A stretch of 64,000 nt of DNA, taken from NCBI RefSeq assembly GCF_900091475.1, contig NZ_FMIB01000002.1, positions 2,108,001 to 2,172,000 of the forward strand, written 5' to 3'. This document shows positions 9,098 to 17,092 of the stretch, piece after piece; position 1 is the stretch's first letter; the number at the start of each line of letters is the position of its first letter. Made by a program: the position numbers and the translations under genes. The DNA comes from Micromonospora chersina. GTDB taxonomy: Bacteria; Actinomycetota; Actinomycetes; Mycobacteriales; Micromonosporaceae. A model generated the notes under the pieces. That model ran no database searches. It was given only the letters and a program-made list of their open reading frames with translations, and was not told where the DNA came from.

Positions 9098-10203
9098 CGG
9101 GCACCCCCGGCGAGGTTCGCGCCCTCGGCGATCCGCTCCAGGTCGGCCGGGCTCAGCGACGGGTGCACCGGCAGCGAGACGACCTCGGCGGCGGCCCGCT
9201 CGGTCTCCGGGAGGTCCCACGGGCCCGGCTTGCCGTCGGCGTCCAGGTAGGGCTTGAGCCGGTGGATCGGGGTCGGGTAGTAGACGGCGTTGCCGATGCC
9301 CAGCTCGGTGAGGCGGGCCATGGCCGCGTCCCGGTTGCCCTGCACCCGCACCGTGTACTGGTGGTAGACGTGCTTGGCGGCGTCCGCCACGGGCGGGGTG
9401 ACCATCCCGGTGATCTTCGAGTCGAGGAACTTGGCGTTGGACCGGCGCTGCTCGGTCCACTCGGCGAGCTGGGTGAGCTGCACCCGGCCGATCGCCGCGG
9501 CCACGTCCGTCATCCGCATGTTGGCGCCGACGATCTCGTTGGCGTACCGCTGCTCCATGCCCTGGTTGCGCAGCAGCCGCAGGGTGCGGGCCAGCTCGGC
9601 GTCGGCGGTGGTGACCATGCCGCCCTCCAGGGCGTGCATGTTCTTCGTGGGGTAGAAGCTGAAGCAGCCCGCGGTGCCGAAGGCGCCGACCGGGGTGCCG
9701 TTCAGGGTCGCCCCGTGCGCCTGGGCGGCGTCCTCGACCACGGCGAGGCCGTGGCGCTCGGCGATCGCCATGATCTGGTCCATGGCGGCCGGGTGCCCGT
9801 AGAGGTGGACCGGCATGATGGCGACGGTGCGCGGGGTGACCGCGGCGGCGACCGCCTGCGGGTCGACGCAGAAGCTGCCCGGCTCGATGTCCACGAAGAC
9901 CGGCTCGGCGCCGACCAGCCGGACGGCGTTGGCGCTGGCGGCGAACGAGAACGAGGGCACGATGACCTCGTCACCCGGGCCGAAGCCGAGCGCCATCAGG
10001 GTGAGCTGGAGCGCGGAGGTCCCGGAGTTGACGGCGACGCAGTGCCGGCCGGCGACCAGGTCGCCGAACTCCTCCTCGAACGCGGCTACCTCGGGGCCCT
10101 GCACGACCCGGCCGCTCCGCAGCACCCGGACAGCCGCCTCGATCTCGGCCTCGCCGATGATCGGTCGTGCTGGGGGAATGAACTCTGGATGCGGCCCGAC
10201 CAT
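9094..10203 (-). CDS. DegT/DnrJ/EryC1 family PLP-dependent sugar aminotransferase
   Basis: The product has 369 residues, the usual size. Visible family features are the opening FIPPARPIIGEAEIEAAVRV, VNSGTSALQLTLMALG (cofactor phosphate binding), VVEDAAQAHGATLNG (Asp to the pyridine nitrogen) and SFYPTKNMHALEGG with the Schiff-base lysine. It makes an amino sugar nucleotide from a keto sugar, probably with the adjacent oxidoreductase. The ATG at 10203 has a strong ribosome binding site (AGGAGGAAG) 5-6 nt upstream; the in-frame ATG at 10233 does not. It heads a minus-strand operon of four genes. A TACCAT box at 10253-10258 may be its -10, without a clear -35. Confidence 0.92.
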   Translation of the reverse strand: MVGPHPEFIPPARPIIGEAEIEAAVRVLRSGRVVQGPEVAAFEEEFGDLVAGRHCVAVNSGTSALQLTLMALGFGPGDEVIVPSFSFAASANAVRLVGAEPVFVDIEPGSFCVDPQAVAAAVTPRTVAIMPVHLYGHPAAMDQIMAIAERHGLAVVEDAAQAHGATLNGTPVGAFGTAGCFSFYPTKNMHALEGGMVTTADAELARTLRLLRNQGMEQRYANEIVGANMRMTDVAAAIGRVQLTQLAEWTEQRRSNAKFLDSKITGMVTPPVADAAKHVYHQYTVRVQGNRDAAMARLTELGIGNAVYYPTPIHRLKPYLDADGKPGPWDLPETERAAAEVVSLPVHPSLSPADLERIAEGANLAGGAR

Positions 10204-10358
10204 GGGGCTTCCTCCTGTCGACACGTTGCTCATTGGGGGGAACGTTCTGGGGATGGTAGCGGTTTGTGGTGAAAACAACCTGGTCGCGTTCAATGTCCGG
10301 CCAGTTGTTCTCTGCTGTTCATGATCGACGGGCCGGCCCCCGACGACGCGACCGGGGG

Positions 10359-10991
10359 TCAGACTTCCACCTCGTCGCGGACAGGCCCCAAGCATGCTAC
10401 CCGCAGGGCCGCGACGATCGCGGAGGCCAGGCGGGGCACCTCCTCGACGTCCAGCGGCGCCCGGGAGATGGCCATCCGCCAGTAGACCGGACCGACGATC
10501 AGGTCCACCGCGGCGCGCCGGTCGGTGTCCGGGGAGAGCTCTCCCCGCTCGACCGCGCGGCCGATGAGGATCCGGCCGACGGCCTGCTGGTAGTCGTCCA
10601 GGGCGGCCTGGAGCTTCTCCGCGATCTGCGGGTTGCGGGCCGCCTCGGCCAGCAGGTCCGGGATGATCTGCGAGGCCAGCCGGTGCCGCAGCGCGCGGGC
10701 CATCACGTGGAGCAGGATCTCCAGGTCGCTGAGGAGACTCCCGGTGTCCAGCAGCGGCAGGTTGCGTCCCGCCGCAGCGGAGACCATGTCGAGCACCAGG
10801 TCGAGCTTCGAGCGCCACCGGCGGTAGATCGCGGTCTTGCTGACCCCCGCCCGGCGGGCCACCGCCTCGATGGAGAGGCGGCCGTAGCCGACCTCGGCCA
10901 ACTCCTGCATCACGGCGGCGCGGATGGCACTGGTGATCTCCCCGCGCAGCACCGCCGCGCCGGCCGGGGCACGCCTCTTCTCGGTCGTCAC
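10359..10991 (-). CDS. TetR family transcriptional regulator
   Basis: The product has 210 residues from a GTG at 10991. Residues about 15-62 form the TetR helix-turn-helix (GYGRLSIEAVARRAGVSKTA, then IYRRWRSKLDLV). The ligand-binding part has the pattern seen in TetR_C family proteins (PVYWRMAISRAPLD near the C-terminus). The gene is divergent from the ABC exporter starting at 11154. A TACATT hexamer 7 nt before the GTG indicates a leaderless transcript, and an inverted repeat at 11006-11026 lies where it would block both promoters. I infer autoregulation and control of the exporter; the ligand is unknown. Confidence 0.92.
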   Translation of the reverse strand: MTTEKRRAPAGAAVLRGEITSAIRAAVMQELAEVGYGRLSIEAVARRAGVSKTAIYRRWRSKLDLVLDMVSAAAGRNLPLLDTGSLLSDLEILLHVMARALRHRLASQIIPDLLAEAARNPQIAEKLQAALDDYQQAVGRILIGRAVERGELSPDTDRRAAVDLIVGPVYWRMAISRAPLDVEEVPRLASAIVAALRVACLGPVRDEVEV

Positions 10992-10998
10992 GTGGGAC

Positions 10999-11004
10999 AA
11001 TGTA
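10999..11004 (-). promoter_or_regulatory. -10 hexamer of leaderless tetR promoter
   Basis: TACATT on the minus strand is 7 nt from the GTG at 10991. This spacing puts the transcription start at the start codon. Confidence 0.6.
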
Positions 11005-11005
11005 G

Positions 11006-11026
11006 CGCAACGACGGTACGGTTGCG
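11006..11026. promoter_or_regulatory. Candidate TetR operator (CGCAAC-N9-GTTGCG)
   Basis: A 21-bp inverted repeat with perfect 6-bp arms. It lies directly upstream of the tetR -10 box and overlaps the -35 of the exporter promoter, as expected for a shared operator. Binding by this TetR is inferred from position. Confidence 0.5.
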
Positions 11027-11050
11027 TCCCGACGTGTTTTGGACTACCTT
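11022..11050 (+). promoter_or_regulatory. Promoter of ABC exporter operon
   Basis: TTGCGT (11022-11027), a 17-bp spacer and TACCTT (11045-11050). Transcription would begin near 11057 and give a leader of about 97 nt before the permease ATG. Confidence 0.55.
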
Positions 11051-11153
11051 CCACGCAGCAGCGAGGCACCCTCCCCCGCCCGGCCACGCTAGATTTCAAC
11101 GCCGCGACACATCTCCTGCTCCCCATCGGCACGAAAGATCGGAGCGCCTGACC

Positions 11154-12056
11154 ATGGCCAACACCGCGGTGGCCGACCCCGAATCCGGGCTGACCCGGGC
11201 CCAGCTCGCCCAGCGGTACGGGCTGCGGGTCGCCGGGGAACGCCCGCCTCTGGCCGAGTACGCCCGGAAGCTGTGGGCGTACCGACACTTCATGACCGCG
11301 TACTCGCGGGCGAAGGTCGCCTCCTCGCTGAGCAACACCCAGCTCGGGCAGCTCTGGCAGGTGCTGACACCGCTCACCAACGCGGCGGTCTACTTCCTGA
11401 TCTTCGGCGTGATCCTGTCCCAGCACCGGAACGTCTCGAACTTCATCGCGTACCTGTGCACCGGCGTGTTCATCTTCATGTTCACCCAGACCGCGGTGCA
11501 GAACGGCACCAGCGCGATCACCGGCAACCTCGGTCTGATCCGGGCCCTCCAGTTCCCCCGGGCCGCGCTGCCGATCACCGTCACCCTGGTGCAGCTCCAG
11601 CAGCTGCTCATGTCGATGATCGTGCTGGCCGTCATCGTGGTGCTCACCGGCGAGCCGATCACCTTCCGCTGGCTGCTGATCGCCCCCATGCTGCTCCTGC
11701 AGAGCATCTTCAACGTCGGGCTCACCATGGTGATGGCCCGGCTCGGCTCCAAGGTCACCGACCTCAAGCAGGTCATGCCGTTCGTGATGCGGACCTGGCT
11801 GTACGCCTCCGGCGTGCTCTACCCGGTCTCCCTCTTCCGGCAGCACCTGCCGCCCTGGGCGGCGACCGTCCTGGAATGGAACCCGCCGCTGGTCTTCATC
11901 GAGCTGGCCCGGTACTCGCTGCTCGACTCGCACCAGGCGAACCTGGTGAGCTCCCCCCTGCGGCTCTGGGCGCTCGGCCTGTTCTGGGCGGTCGTCATGG
12001 GCATCGGCGGGTTCGTCTACTTCTGGCGCGGAGAAGAGGAGTACGGCCGTGGCTGA
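11154..12056 (+). CDS. ABC-2 type polysaccharide/teichoic-acid exporter permease
   Basis: The product has 300 residues with about six hydrophobic helices starting at residue 80 (NAAVYFLIFGVILSQ, NFIAYLCTGVFIFMFT, LLMSMIVLAVIVVLTG, and so on). The amphipathic N-terminus with YRHFMTAYSRAKVASSLSNT precedes the first helix, as in Wzm/TagG proteins. The region LGQLWQVLTPL is the family signature before helix 1. It pairs with the overlapping ATPase gene (8-bp overlap) to form an exporter that moves an undecaprenyl-linked polymer across the membrane. The ATG at 11154 follows a plausible GGAG site. Wall teichoic acid is the most likely cargo given the CDP-alditol genes downstream. Confidence 0.9.
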   Translation: MANTAVADPESGLTRAQLAQRYGLRVAGERPPLAEYARKLWAYRHFMTAYSRAKVASSLSNTQLGQLWQVLTPLTNAAVYFLIFGVILSQHRNVSNFIAYLCTGVFIFMFTQTAVQNGTSAITGNLGLIRALQFPRAALPITVTLVQLQQLLMSMIVLAVIVVLTGEPITFRWLLIAPMLLLQSIFNVGLTMVMARLGSKVTDLKQVMPFVMRTWLYASGVLYPVSLFRQHLPPWAATVLEWNPPLVFIELARYSLLDSHQANLVSSPLRLWALGLFWAVVMGIGGFVYFWRGEEEYGRG

Positions 12057-12849
12057 CCTCACGCAGCCGGCGGGCAGCGCCGCCGTGGTGGACTCGGGGC
12101 GCGTCCCCACCGTCGTGGTGGATGACGTGCACGTGATCTACAAGATCCACAAGGGCGCCACCGGCGGCACCACCCCGGTCTCCGCGCTCAAGCGGATCGT
12201 GTCCCGGACCAAGGCGCCGAACATCCGCGAGGTGCACGCGGTCAAGGGCGTGAGCTTCACCGCGTACGAGGGTGAGGCCATCGGCCTGATCGGCAGCAAC
12301 GGCTCCGGAAAGTCGACACTGCTGCGGGCCATCGCCGGCCTGCTCCCGCCGGCCCGGGGCGCGGTCTACACCCAGGGCCAGCCGTCCCTGCTCGGCGTGA
12401 ACGCGGCCCTGCTCAACGACCTGTCCGGCGAGCGCAACGTGGTGCTCGGGTGCCTCGCCATGGGCATGACGCCGGACGAGGTCAAGCGGCTCGCGCCGGA
12501 GATCATCGAGTTCTCCGGGATCAACGAGCGCGGCGACTTCGCCTCGCTGCCCATGCGCACCTACTCCTCCGGCATGGGCGCCCGGCTCCGCTTCGCCATC
12601 TCCTCGGCGAAGAAGCACGACGTCCTGCTGATCGACGAGGCGCTGGCCACCGGTGACCGCAAGTTCCGGGCCCGCAGCGAGCAGCGGGTCCGGGAGCTGC
12701 GCGACAGCGCCGGCACGGTCTTCCTGGTCAGCCACTCGATCAGCTCGATCCGGGACACCTGCGAGCGGACCATCTGGCTGGAGAGCGGCGTCCTCAGAAT
12801 GGACGGCCCCACCGACGAGGTCTGCGACGCCTACGAGAACCAGAAGTAG
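12049..12849 (+). CDS. ABC exporter ATP-binding subunit (TagH/Wzt type)
   Basis: The product has 266 residues with a GTG start after GAAGAGGAG. Walker A is GSNGSGKST, the signature loop is the polysaccharide-exporter variant TYSSGMGARLRFAI, and Walker B is VLLIDEALATGD. The N-terminal extension before the NBD (VIYKIHKGATGG, SALKRIV, IREVHAVKGVSF) is characteristic of TagH/KpsT-type ATPases. There is no C-terminal carbohydrate-binding domain, so the subunit resembles KpsT or TagH more than long Wzt proteins that recognise a modified glycan end. It overlaps the permease by 8 bp. A hairpin at 12857-12897 follows. Confidence 0.93.
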   Translation: MADLTQPAGSAAVVDSGRVPTVVVDDVHVIYKIHKGATGGTTPVSALKRIVSRTKAPNIREVHAVKGVSFTAYEGEAIGLIGSNGSGKSTLLRAIAGLLPPARGAVYTQGQPSLLGVNAALLNDLSGERNVVLGCLAMGMTPDEVKRLAPEIIEFSGINERGDFASLPMRTYSSGMGARLRFAISSAKKHDVLLIDEALATGDRKFRARSEQRVRELRDSAGTVFLVSHSISSIRDTCERTIWLESGVLRMDGPTDEVCDAYENQK

Positions 12850-12856
12850 CCGTCCG

Positions 12857-12897
12857 GGAGCGCACCGGTCCCGGGCTCGCCCGGGTCGGTGCGCTCC
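12857..12897 (+). terminator. Hairpin terminator or attenuator after exporter ATPase
   Basis: GGAGCGCACCG pairs with CGGTGCGCTCC and the inner GGG/CCC extends it, with one bulge. No T-run follows, as is usual in this type of genome. It could reduce read-through into the downstream synthase. Confidence 0.6.
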
Positions 12898-12993
12898 GTC
12901 GTACGCGTTAAGGTTTCCTGGTTGCCGGCGAAAGTTCACCACCCGGTCATCCAGTCGCAAAACCCCATCCACCCGCAGAAGTGAGGAACGGCA

Positions 12994-14505
12994 ATGACGC
13001 AGGACCGCACCCCCGCACCGGACGCCGCGCCGGCGAGCCCGGCACCCTGGCGCCCCTCGCGGACGGTGGCCGTGATCCTCGCCGGGGGGACCGGGACGCG
13101 TCTCGGGCTGGGCATCCCGAAGCAGCTGCTGAAGATCGCCGGCAAGCCGATCATCGAGCACACCCTGGCCGTGTTCGAGGCCGCGCCCGAGATCGACGAG
13201 ATCATCGTGCTGATGGCCGCCGGCCACGTGCCCGACGCCGAGCGGATCGTCGCCAACGCCGGCTTCCGCAAGGTCAGCAAGGTGATCGAGGGCGGGGACA
13301 CCCGCAACGACACGACCCGGATCGCGCTGGACGCGGTCGGCGAGGGCGACGTCAACATCCTCTTCCACGACGCGGTGCGCCCGCTGGTCAGCGCCCGAAT
13401 CGTGCGCGAGTGCGTGAACGCCCTCTGGACCTACTCGGCGGTGGACGTGGCCATCCCGTCCGCCGACACGATCATCCAGGTCGACGAGGACGACTGCATC
13501 ACCGGCATCCCGGTCCGCGCCACGCTGCGCCGCGGCCAGACCCCGCAGGCGTTCCGCTCCGGCACCATCCGGGAGGCGTACCGGCGGGCCGAGGGCGACC
13601 CGGACTTCGCCGCCACCGACGACTGCGGCGTGGTGCTGCGCTACCTGCCCGGCACGCCGATCAAGGTGATCGACGGCTCGGACGAGAACATCAAGGTCAC
13701 CCACCCGGTCGACGTGCACCTGGCCGACAAGCTCTTCCAGCTCGCCGCCGCCCAGGTGCCCAAGCTGACCGACCACCGCAGCTACTCCGAGGAGCTGACC
13801 GGCCGGACCATCGTGGTCTTCGGCGGCAGCTACGGCATCGGCCACGACCTCACCGAGCTGGCCCGCCGCTACGGCGCCCAGGTCTTCCCGTTCAGCCGCT
13901 CCACCACCGGCACCCACGTCGAGCGCGCCGAGGACGTGGCCGCCGCGCTGAAGACCGCCTTCGAGGCGACCGGCCGGATCGACCACGTGGTGGTCACCGC
14001 CGGGATCCTGGAGAAGGGCGCCCTCGCGGAGATGGACGAGGAGACGATGGAGCGCCTCCTGCACGTCAACTTCGTGGGCCCGGTCACCATCGCCCGGCAG
14101 TCGCTGCCGTACCTCCAGCAGACCAAGGGCCAGCTGCTGCTCTACACCTCCAGCTCCTACACCCGGGGCCGGGCGCGCTACGCGCTCTACTCGGCCACCA
14201 AGGCCGCGCTTGTCAACCTGACCCAGGCGCTCGCCGACGAGTGGGCCGAGTTCGGCGTACGGGTCAACTGCGTCAACCCGGAGCGCACCGCCACCCCGAT
14301 GCGCACCAAGGCGTTCGGCGAGGAGCCGGAGCACACCCTGCTCTCCGCCGAGGCGGTCGCGCAGGCGTCCCTGGACGTGCTGATCTCCGAGCTGACCGGT
14401 CAGGTGATCGACGTCCGCCGGGCGCCCGGCGAGCCGGTGGCCGCGGTGCCCGCCCAGGCGGGTGCGCACGCGGCCGAGCAACTGCCCACCGGCGTCGACG
14501 CCTGA
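12994..14505 (+). CDS. Bifunctional cytidylyltransferase-SDR fusion (probable CDP-ribitol synthase)
   Basis: The product has 503 residues. Residues about 22-250 are an IspD/TarI-type cytidylyltransferase: VAVILAGGTGTRLGLGIPKQ is the nucleotide loop and FHDAVRPLVS the family motif. Residues about 265-480 are a short-chain dehydrogenase: VVFGGSYGIGHDL binds the cofactor and YALYSATKAAL provides Tyr-x3-Lys. The order (transferase then reductase) is that of Haemophilus Bcs1, which reduces ribulose-5-phosphate and activates ribitol-5-phosphate with CTP. The next gene, 21 nt away, is a CDP-alditol phosphotransferase, which supports this. An IspD role is unlikely because of the fusion and context. 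A clear GAGGAA site precedes the ATG. Confidence 0.88.
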   Translation: MTQDRTPAPDAAPASPAPWRPSRTVAVILAGGTGTRLGLGIPKQLLKIAGKPIIEHTLAVFEAAPEIDEIIVLMAAGHVPDAERIVANAGFRKVSKVIEGGDTRNDTTRIALDAVGEGDVNILFHDAVRPLVSARIVRECVNALWTYSAVDVAIPSADTIIQVDEDDCITGIPVRATLRRGQTPQAFRSGTIREAYRRAEGDPDFAATDDCGVVLRYLPGTPIKVIDGSDENIKVTHPVDVHLADKLFQLAAAQVPKLTDHRSYSEELTGRTIVVFGGSYGIGHDLTELARRYGAQVFPFSRSTTGTHVERAEDVAAALKTAFEATGRIDHVVVTAGILEKGALAEMDEETMERLLHVNFVGPVTIARQSLPYLQQTKGQLLLYTSSSYTRGRARYALYSATKAALVNLTQALADEWAEFGVRVNCVNPERTATPMRTKAFGEEPEHTLLSAEAVAQASLDVLISELTGQVIDVRRAPGEPVAAVPAQAGAHAAEQLPTGVDA

Positions 14506-14526
14506 GCCGCGGACGGGACGAGCCAG

Positions 14527-16224
14527 ATGCGTGGTGACCTGGTCCGGAAGCTGCTCGCCCGGGTGCTGACCACCGGGCTGGCGGTGCTGGCCTTCCTCGT
14601 CGTGGCGCTCACCGGCGCGACCGGCTGGGGGCTGGCGGTCGCGGTGGCCGCCCTCGCGGCCACCGCCTGGGAGCGCCGGGTCCGGCCCACCGCCGACGGC
14701 CTCGCCGAGTCGGTGCTGGTCGCCGCCGGCATCCTGGTCGGCTACGCCCGCCGCCTGGACGCCGGCTTCGACCCGGCCCTGGCCGCCACCGCGCTGGTCC
14801 TGCTCGGCCTGGTGCTGCTGGTCGGGCCGCTGCGCGACGCCGGCGCGCTGGAGATCCGGGCCGCCAACCTGCCGGTCCGGTCCTGGACCCCGCTGGTCGC
14901 CGCCCGGCTCGGCGACGCGCTGCTGGTGCTGCTCGCCCTCGTGGCGCTGGCCGCCGGCCTGGCCCTGCCCGCGTGGGTGGCCCTGGCGGCCGCGCTGCTG
15001 GTCGCGGCGGGCTGCGGCGCGGTCGGCCTCGACCTGGCCCGCCGCCGGTTCCGGCCGCCGGCCGGTGGGGGCCCGGTGGGCCGGGCGCTGCGCCGGCACC
15101 AGCCCGAGTTCGTCCTCTACTTCTCCGCCCCGCCCGGCTCCGAGTACCAGGTCACCATGTGGCTGCCCTACCTGGAGCGGATCGGCCGGCCGTTCATGGT
15201 GCTGCTGCGCGAGCCCGAGTTCCTGCCCACCGTGGCCGCCGCGACCCGCGCGCCGGTGGTCTTCTGCCCCACCCTGAAGACCATGGACGAGGCCCTGGTG
15301 CCGAGCCTGCGGGCGGCCTTCTACGTCAACCACGGGGCGAAGAACAGCCACTGCATCCGCTTCTCGCAACTCACCCACGTGCAGCTGCACCACGGCGACA
15401 GCGACAAGGCGCCCAGCGCCAACCCGGTCTCGGCGATCTTCGACAAGATCTTCGTGGCCGGTCCGGCGGCCATCGAGCGGTACGCCCGCGCCGGCGTGGA
15501 GATCCCCGCCGAGAAGTTCGTCGTGGTCGGCCGCCCCCAGGTCGAGGCCATCGAGGTACGCCGGGAGCCCGCCACCGCCCCGGCCCACCCGACCGTGCTC
15601 TACACGCCCACCTGGACCGGGCACCACGCCGACGCCAACTACTGCTCGCTGCCGGTGGCCGAGACGGTGATCCGCCGGCTGCTCGACCGGGGGGCCACGG
15701 TGATCCTGCGGGCGCACCCCTACACGGCCCAGAACCCGGCCTCGGCGCGGCAGCTGGCCCGCCTCACCGAGCTGCTCGCCGCGGACCGGGCGAAGACCGG
15801 CCGGGCGCACCTGTGGGGGGCGGCGGCCGGCCGCGACCTGACCCTCACCGAGTGCGTCAACCGCGCCGACGCGCTGGTCTCGGACGTCTCCGGGGTCATC
15901 TCCGACTGGCTCTACTCCGGCAAGCCGTACGCGGTCACCGACATGGGCGTCGACGGCGAGCACTTCGTCGAGCGGTTCCCCCTCGCCGGCTCCGGCTACG
16001 TGCTGCGCCGGGACATGTCCAACGTTGACGAGGTGCTGACCGAGCTGCTGGACACCGACCCGAAGGCGGCGGACCGCTGGGCCACCCGGGTCCGCTACCT
16101 GGGTGACTTCCCGGCCGAGTCGTACGCCGAGGTGTTCCTCGACGCCGCCCGCCGGCAGCTCGCGGCGGACTGGACCGCGCCCGCCCCGCGGGACGGCTCG
16201 CCGGTCCCCTCCCCCGCCGCCTGA
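14527..16224 (+). CDS. CDP-glycerol/CDP-ribitol phosphotransferase (TagF/TarL family) with N-terminal membrane domain
   Basis: The product has 565 residues. The first 180 or so are hydrophobic (about five helices, for example LLARVLTTGLAVLAFLVVAL). The C-terminal part from about residue 200 is the glycerophosphotransferase domain: LTHVQLHHGDSDKAPS, IFDKIFVAGPAAIERY, LYTPTWTGHH, ILRAHPY and DALVSDVSGVISDWLYSGKP all match family blocks, including catalytic His and Asp positions. The enzyme adds polyol phosphate units to a lipid-linked teichoic-acid chain. With the upstream synthase it would use CDP-ribitol, although CDP-glycerol cannot be excluded. The fused membrane segment is longer than in typical TagF, which is peripherally attached. 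Confidence 0.88.
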   Translation: MRGDLVRKLLARVLTTGLAVLAFLVVALTGATGWGLAVAVAALAATAWERRVRPTADGLAESVLVAAGILVGYARRLDAGFDPALAATALVLLGLVLLVGPLRDAGALEIRAANLPVRSWTPLVAARLGDALLVLLALVALAAGLALPAWVALAAALLVAAGCGAVGLDLARRRFRPPAGGGPVGRALRRHQPEFVLYFSAPPGSEYQVTMWLPYLERIGRPFMVLLREPEFLPTVAAATRAPVVFCPTLKTMDEALVPSLRAAFYVNHGAKNSHCIRFSQLTHVQLHHGDSDKAPSANPVSAIFDKIFVAGPAAIERYARAGVEIPAEKFVVVGRPQVEAIEVRREPATAPAHPTVLYTPTWTGHHADANYCSLPVAETVIRRLLDRGATVILRAHPYTAQNPASARQLARLTELLAADRAKTGRAHLWGAAAGRDLTLTECVNRADALVSDVSGVISDWLYSGKPYAVTDMGVDGEHFVERFPLAGSGYVLRRDMSNVDEVLTELLDTDPKAADRWATRVRYLGDFPAESYAEVFLDAARRQLAADWTAPAPRDGSPVPSPAA

Positions 16225-16233
16225 GCCCGGCGG

Positions 16234-16986
16234 TCAGAGGTACGCGTCGAGGAGGGCGAGCACGGCGGCCGGGTCCTCCACGTGCGCGTTGTGGCCCAGC
16301 CCCGGCAGCGTGGCGACCGGGACGCCCAACTCCTTGAGCTGCGCGTCGGTCACCATCGGGTCCTGCTCGCCGCGGGCCAGCAGCACCGGCACGTCGGTGG
16401 CGCCCAGCAGCGCGGGCAGCCGGGGCTCCCCCACCGCGAACGCCGCCGGATCCATGGCCAGCCGCCAGCGGCCGTCCTCGCGGCGCAGCCCCGCCTCCAC
16501 CACCGGGTGGTCGGGGGCGAACAGCCCGGTCAGCCCGGAGACCCGCAGGTAGCGGCGGGCGGCCTCGTCCCGGGTGGCGAACCAGGTCACCGGGCGGGCG
16601 GCCAGCTCCTGGGCCTTCTCCAGGTCGGCCGGGGACCACACGGCCTTGATGCCGAGCCCGACCACCGCGTCGACCGGCAGGCGCCGCGACCGCGCGGCCA
16701 GAGCCAGCGCCACCACCCCGCCGAGCGAGTGCCCGAGCAGCACGAGCCGGTCGTGGGGGCCGAGCCGCTCGGTCACCGGACCGAGCCCCTCGACCACCCG
16801 CTGAGCCAGGCCGTCGAAGGAGTAGCCGGGCAGCGGCGGCGACCAGCCGTGCCCGGCCAGGTCCGGGGCGAGCCAGCGCCCCGCCCAGTGTCGCTCCAGC
16901 AGCGGCGCCCAGGGCAGCCACACCTCACCGGTGGCGCCCATGCCGTGCAGAAGCAGCAGATGGCGGGTACCCGTCTCGTCGCCCAT
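16234..16986 (-). CDS. Alpha/beta hydrolase
   Basis: The product has 250 residues from the ATG at 16986 (MGDETGTRHLLLLHGMG). The oxyanion region is LLHGMGATGEVW, the nucleophile elbow GHSLGG carries the serine, ARGEQDPMV supplies the acidic residue and PGLGHNAHVEDP the histidine. A full catalytic triad is therefore present and the size is standard. The closest functional groups are small esterases and lipases; the substrate is unknown. It is convergent with the phosphotransferase gene (9-bp gap) with no terminator between them, so the two transcripts may overlap at their 3' ends. Confidence 0.85.
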   Translation of the reverse strand: MGDETGTRHLLLLHGMGATGEVWLPWAPLLERHWAGRWLAPDLAGHGWSPPLPGYSFDGLAQRVVEGLGPVTERLGPHDRLVLLGHSLGGVVALALAARSRRLPVDAVVGLGIKAVWSPADLEKAQELAARPVTWFATRDEAARRYLRVSGLTGLFAPDHPVVEAGLRREDGRWRLAMDPAAFAVGEPRLPALLGATDVPVLLARGEQDPMVTDAQLKELGVPVATLPGLGHNAHVEDPAAVLALLDAYL

Positions 16987-17046
16987 AGGGCGCAGTGTGC
17001 CACCGGACGGACAGCCGGCGCGAGAGCGGACACGCGCGCGGACGAC

Positions 17047-17080
17047 GTCGGGCACCGGCTCGCTGGAGCCGGTGCCCGAC
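17047..17080 (-). terminator. Terminator of the C39-like peptidase gene, perfect 15-bp stem
   Basis: Arms 17047-17061 and 17066-17080 (GTCGGGCACCGGCTC and complement) with a 4-nt loop, 13 nt past the peptidase stop on the minus strand. Confidence 0.8.
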
Positions 17081-17092
17081 GGGAGGGGTGGT

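Noticed and set aside
12994..13750. IspD of the MEP isoprenoid pathway
   Set aside because: The domain is of the IspD/TarI type but is fused to an SDR and linked to a CDP-alditol phosphotransferase and exporter, so a ribitol role is preferred.
11995..15963. 1322-codon open frame on the minus strand
   Set aside because: It runs antisense to the ABC ATPase, the CDP-ribitol synthase fusion and the TagF-like gene, all with clear motifs. The composition (Val, Gly, Arg, His) is that of a shadow frame.
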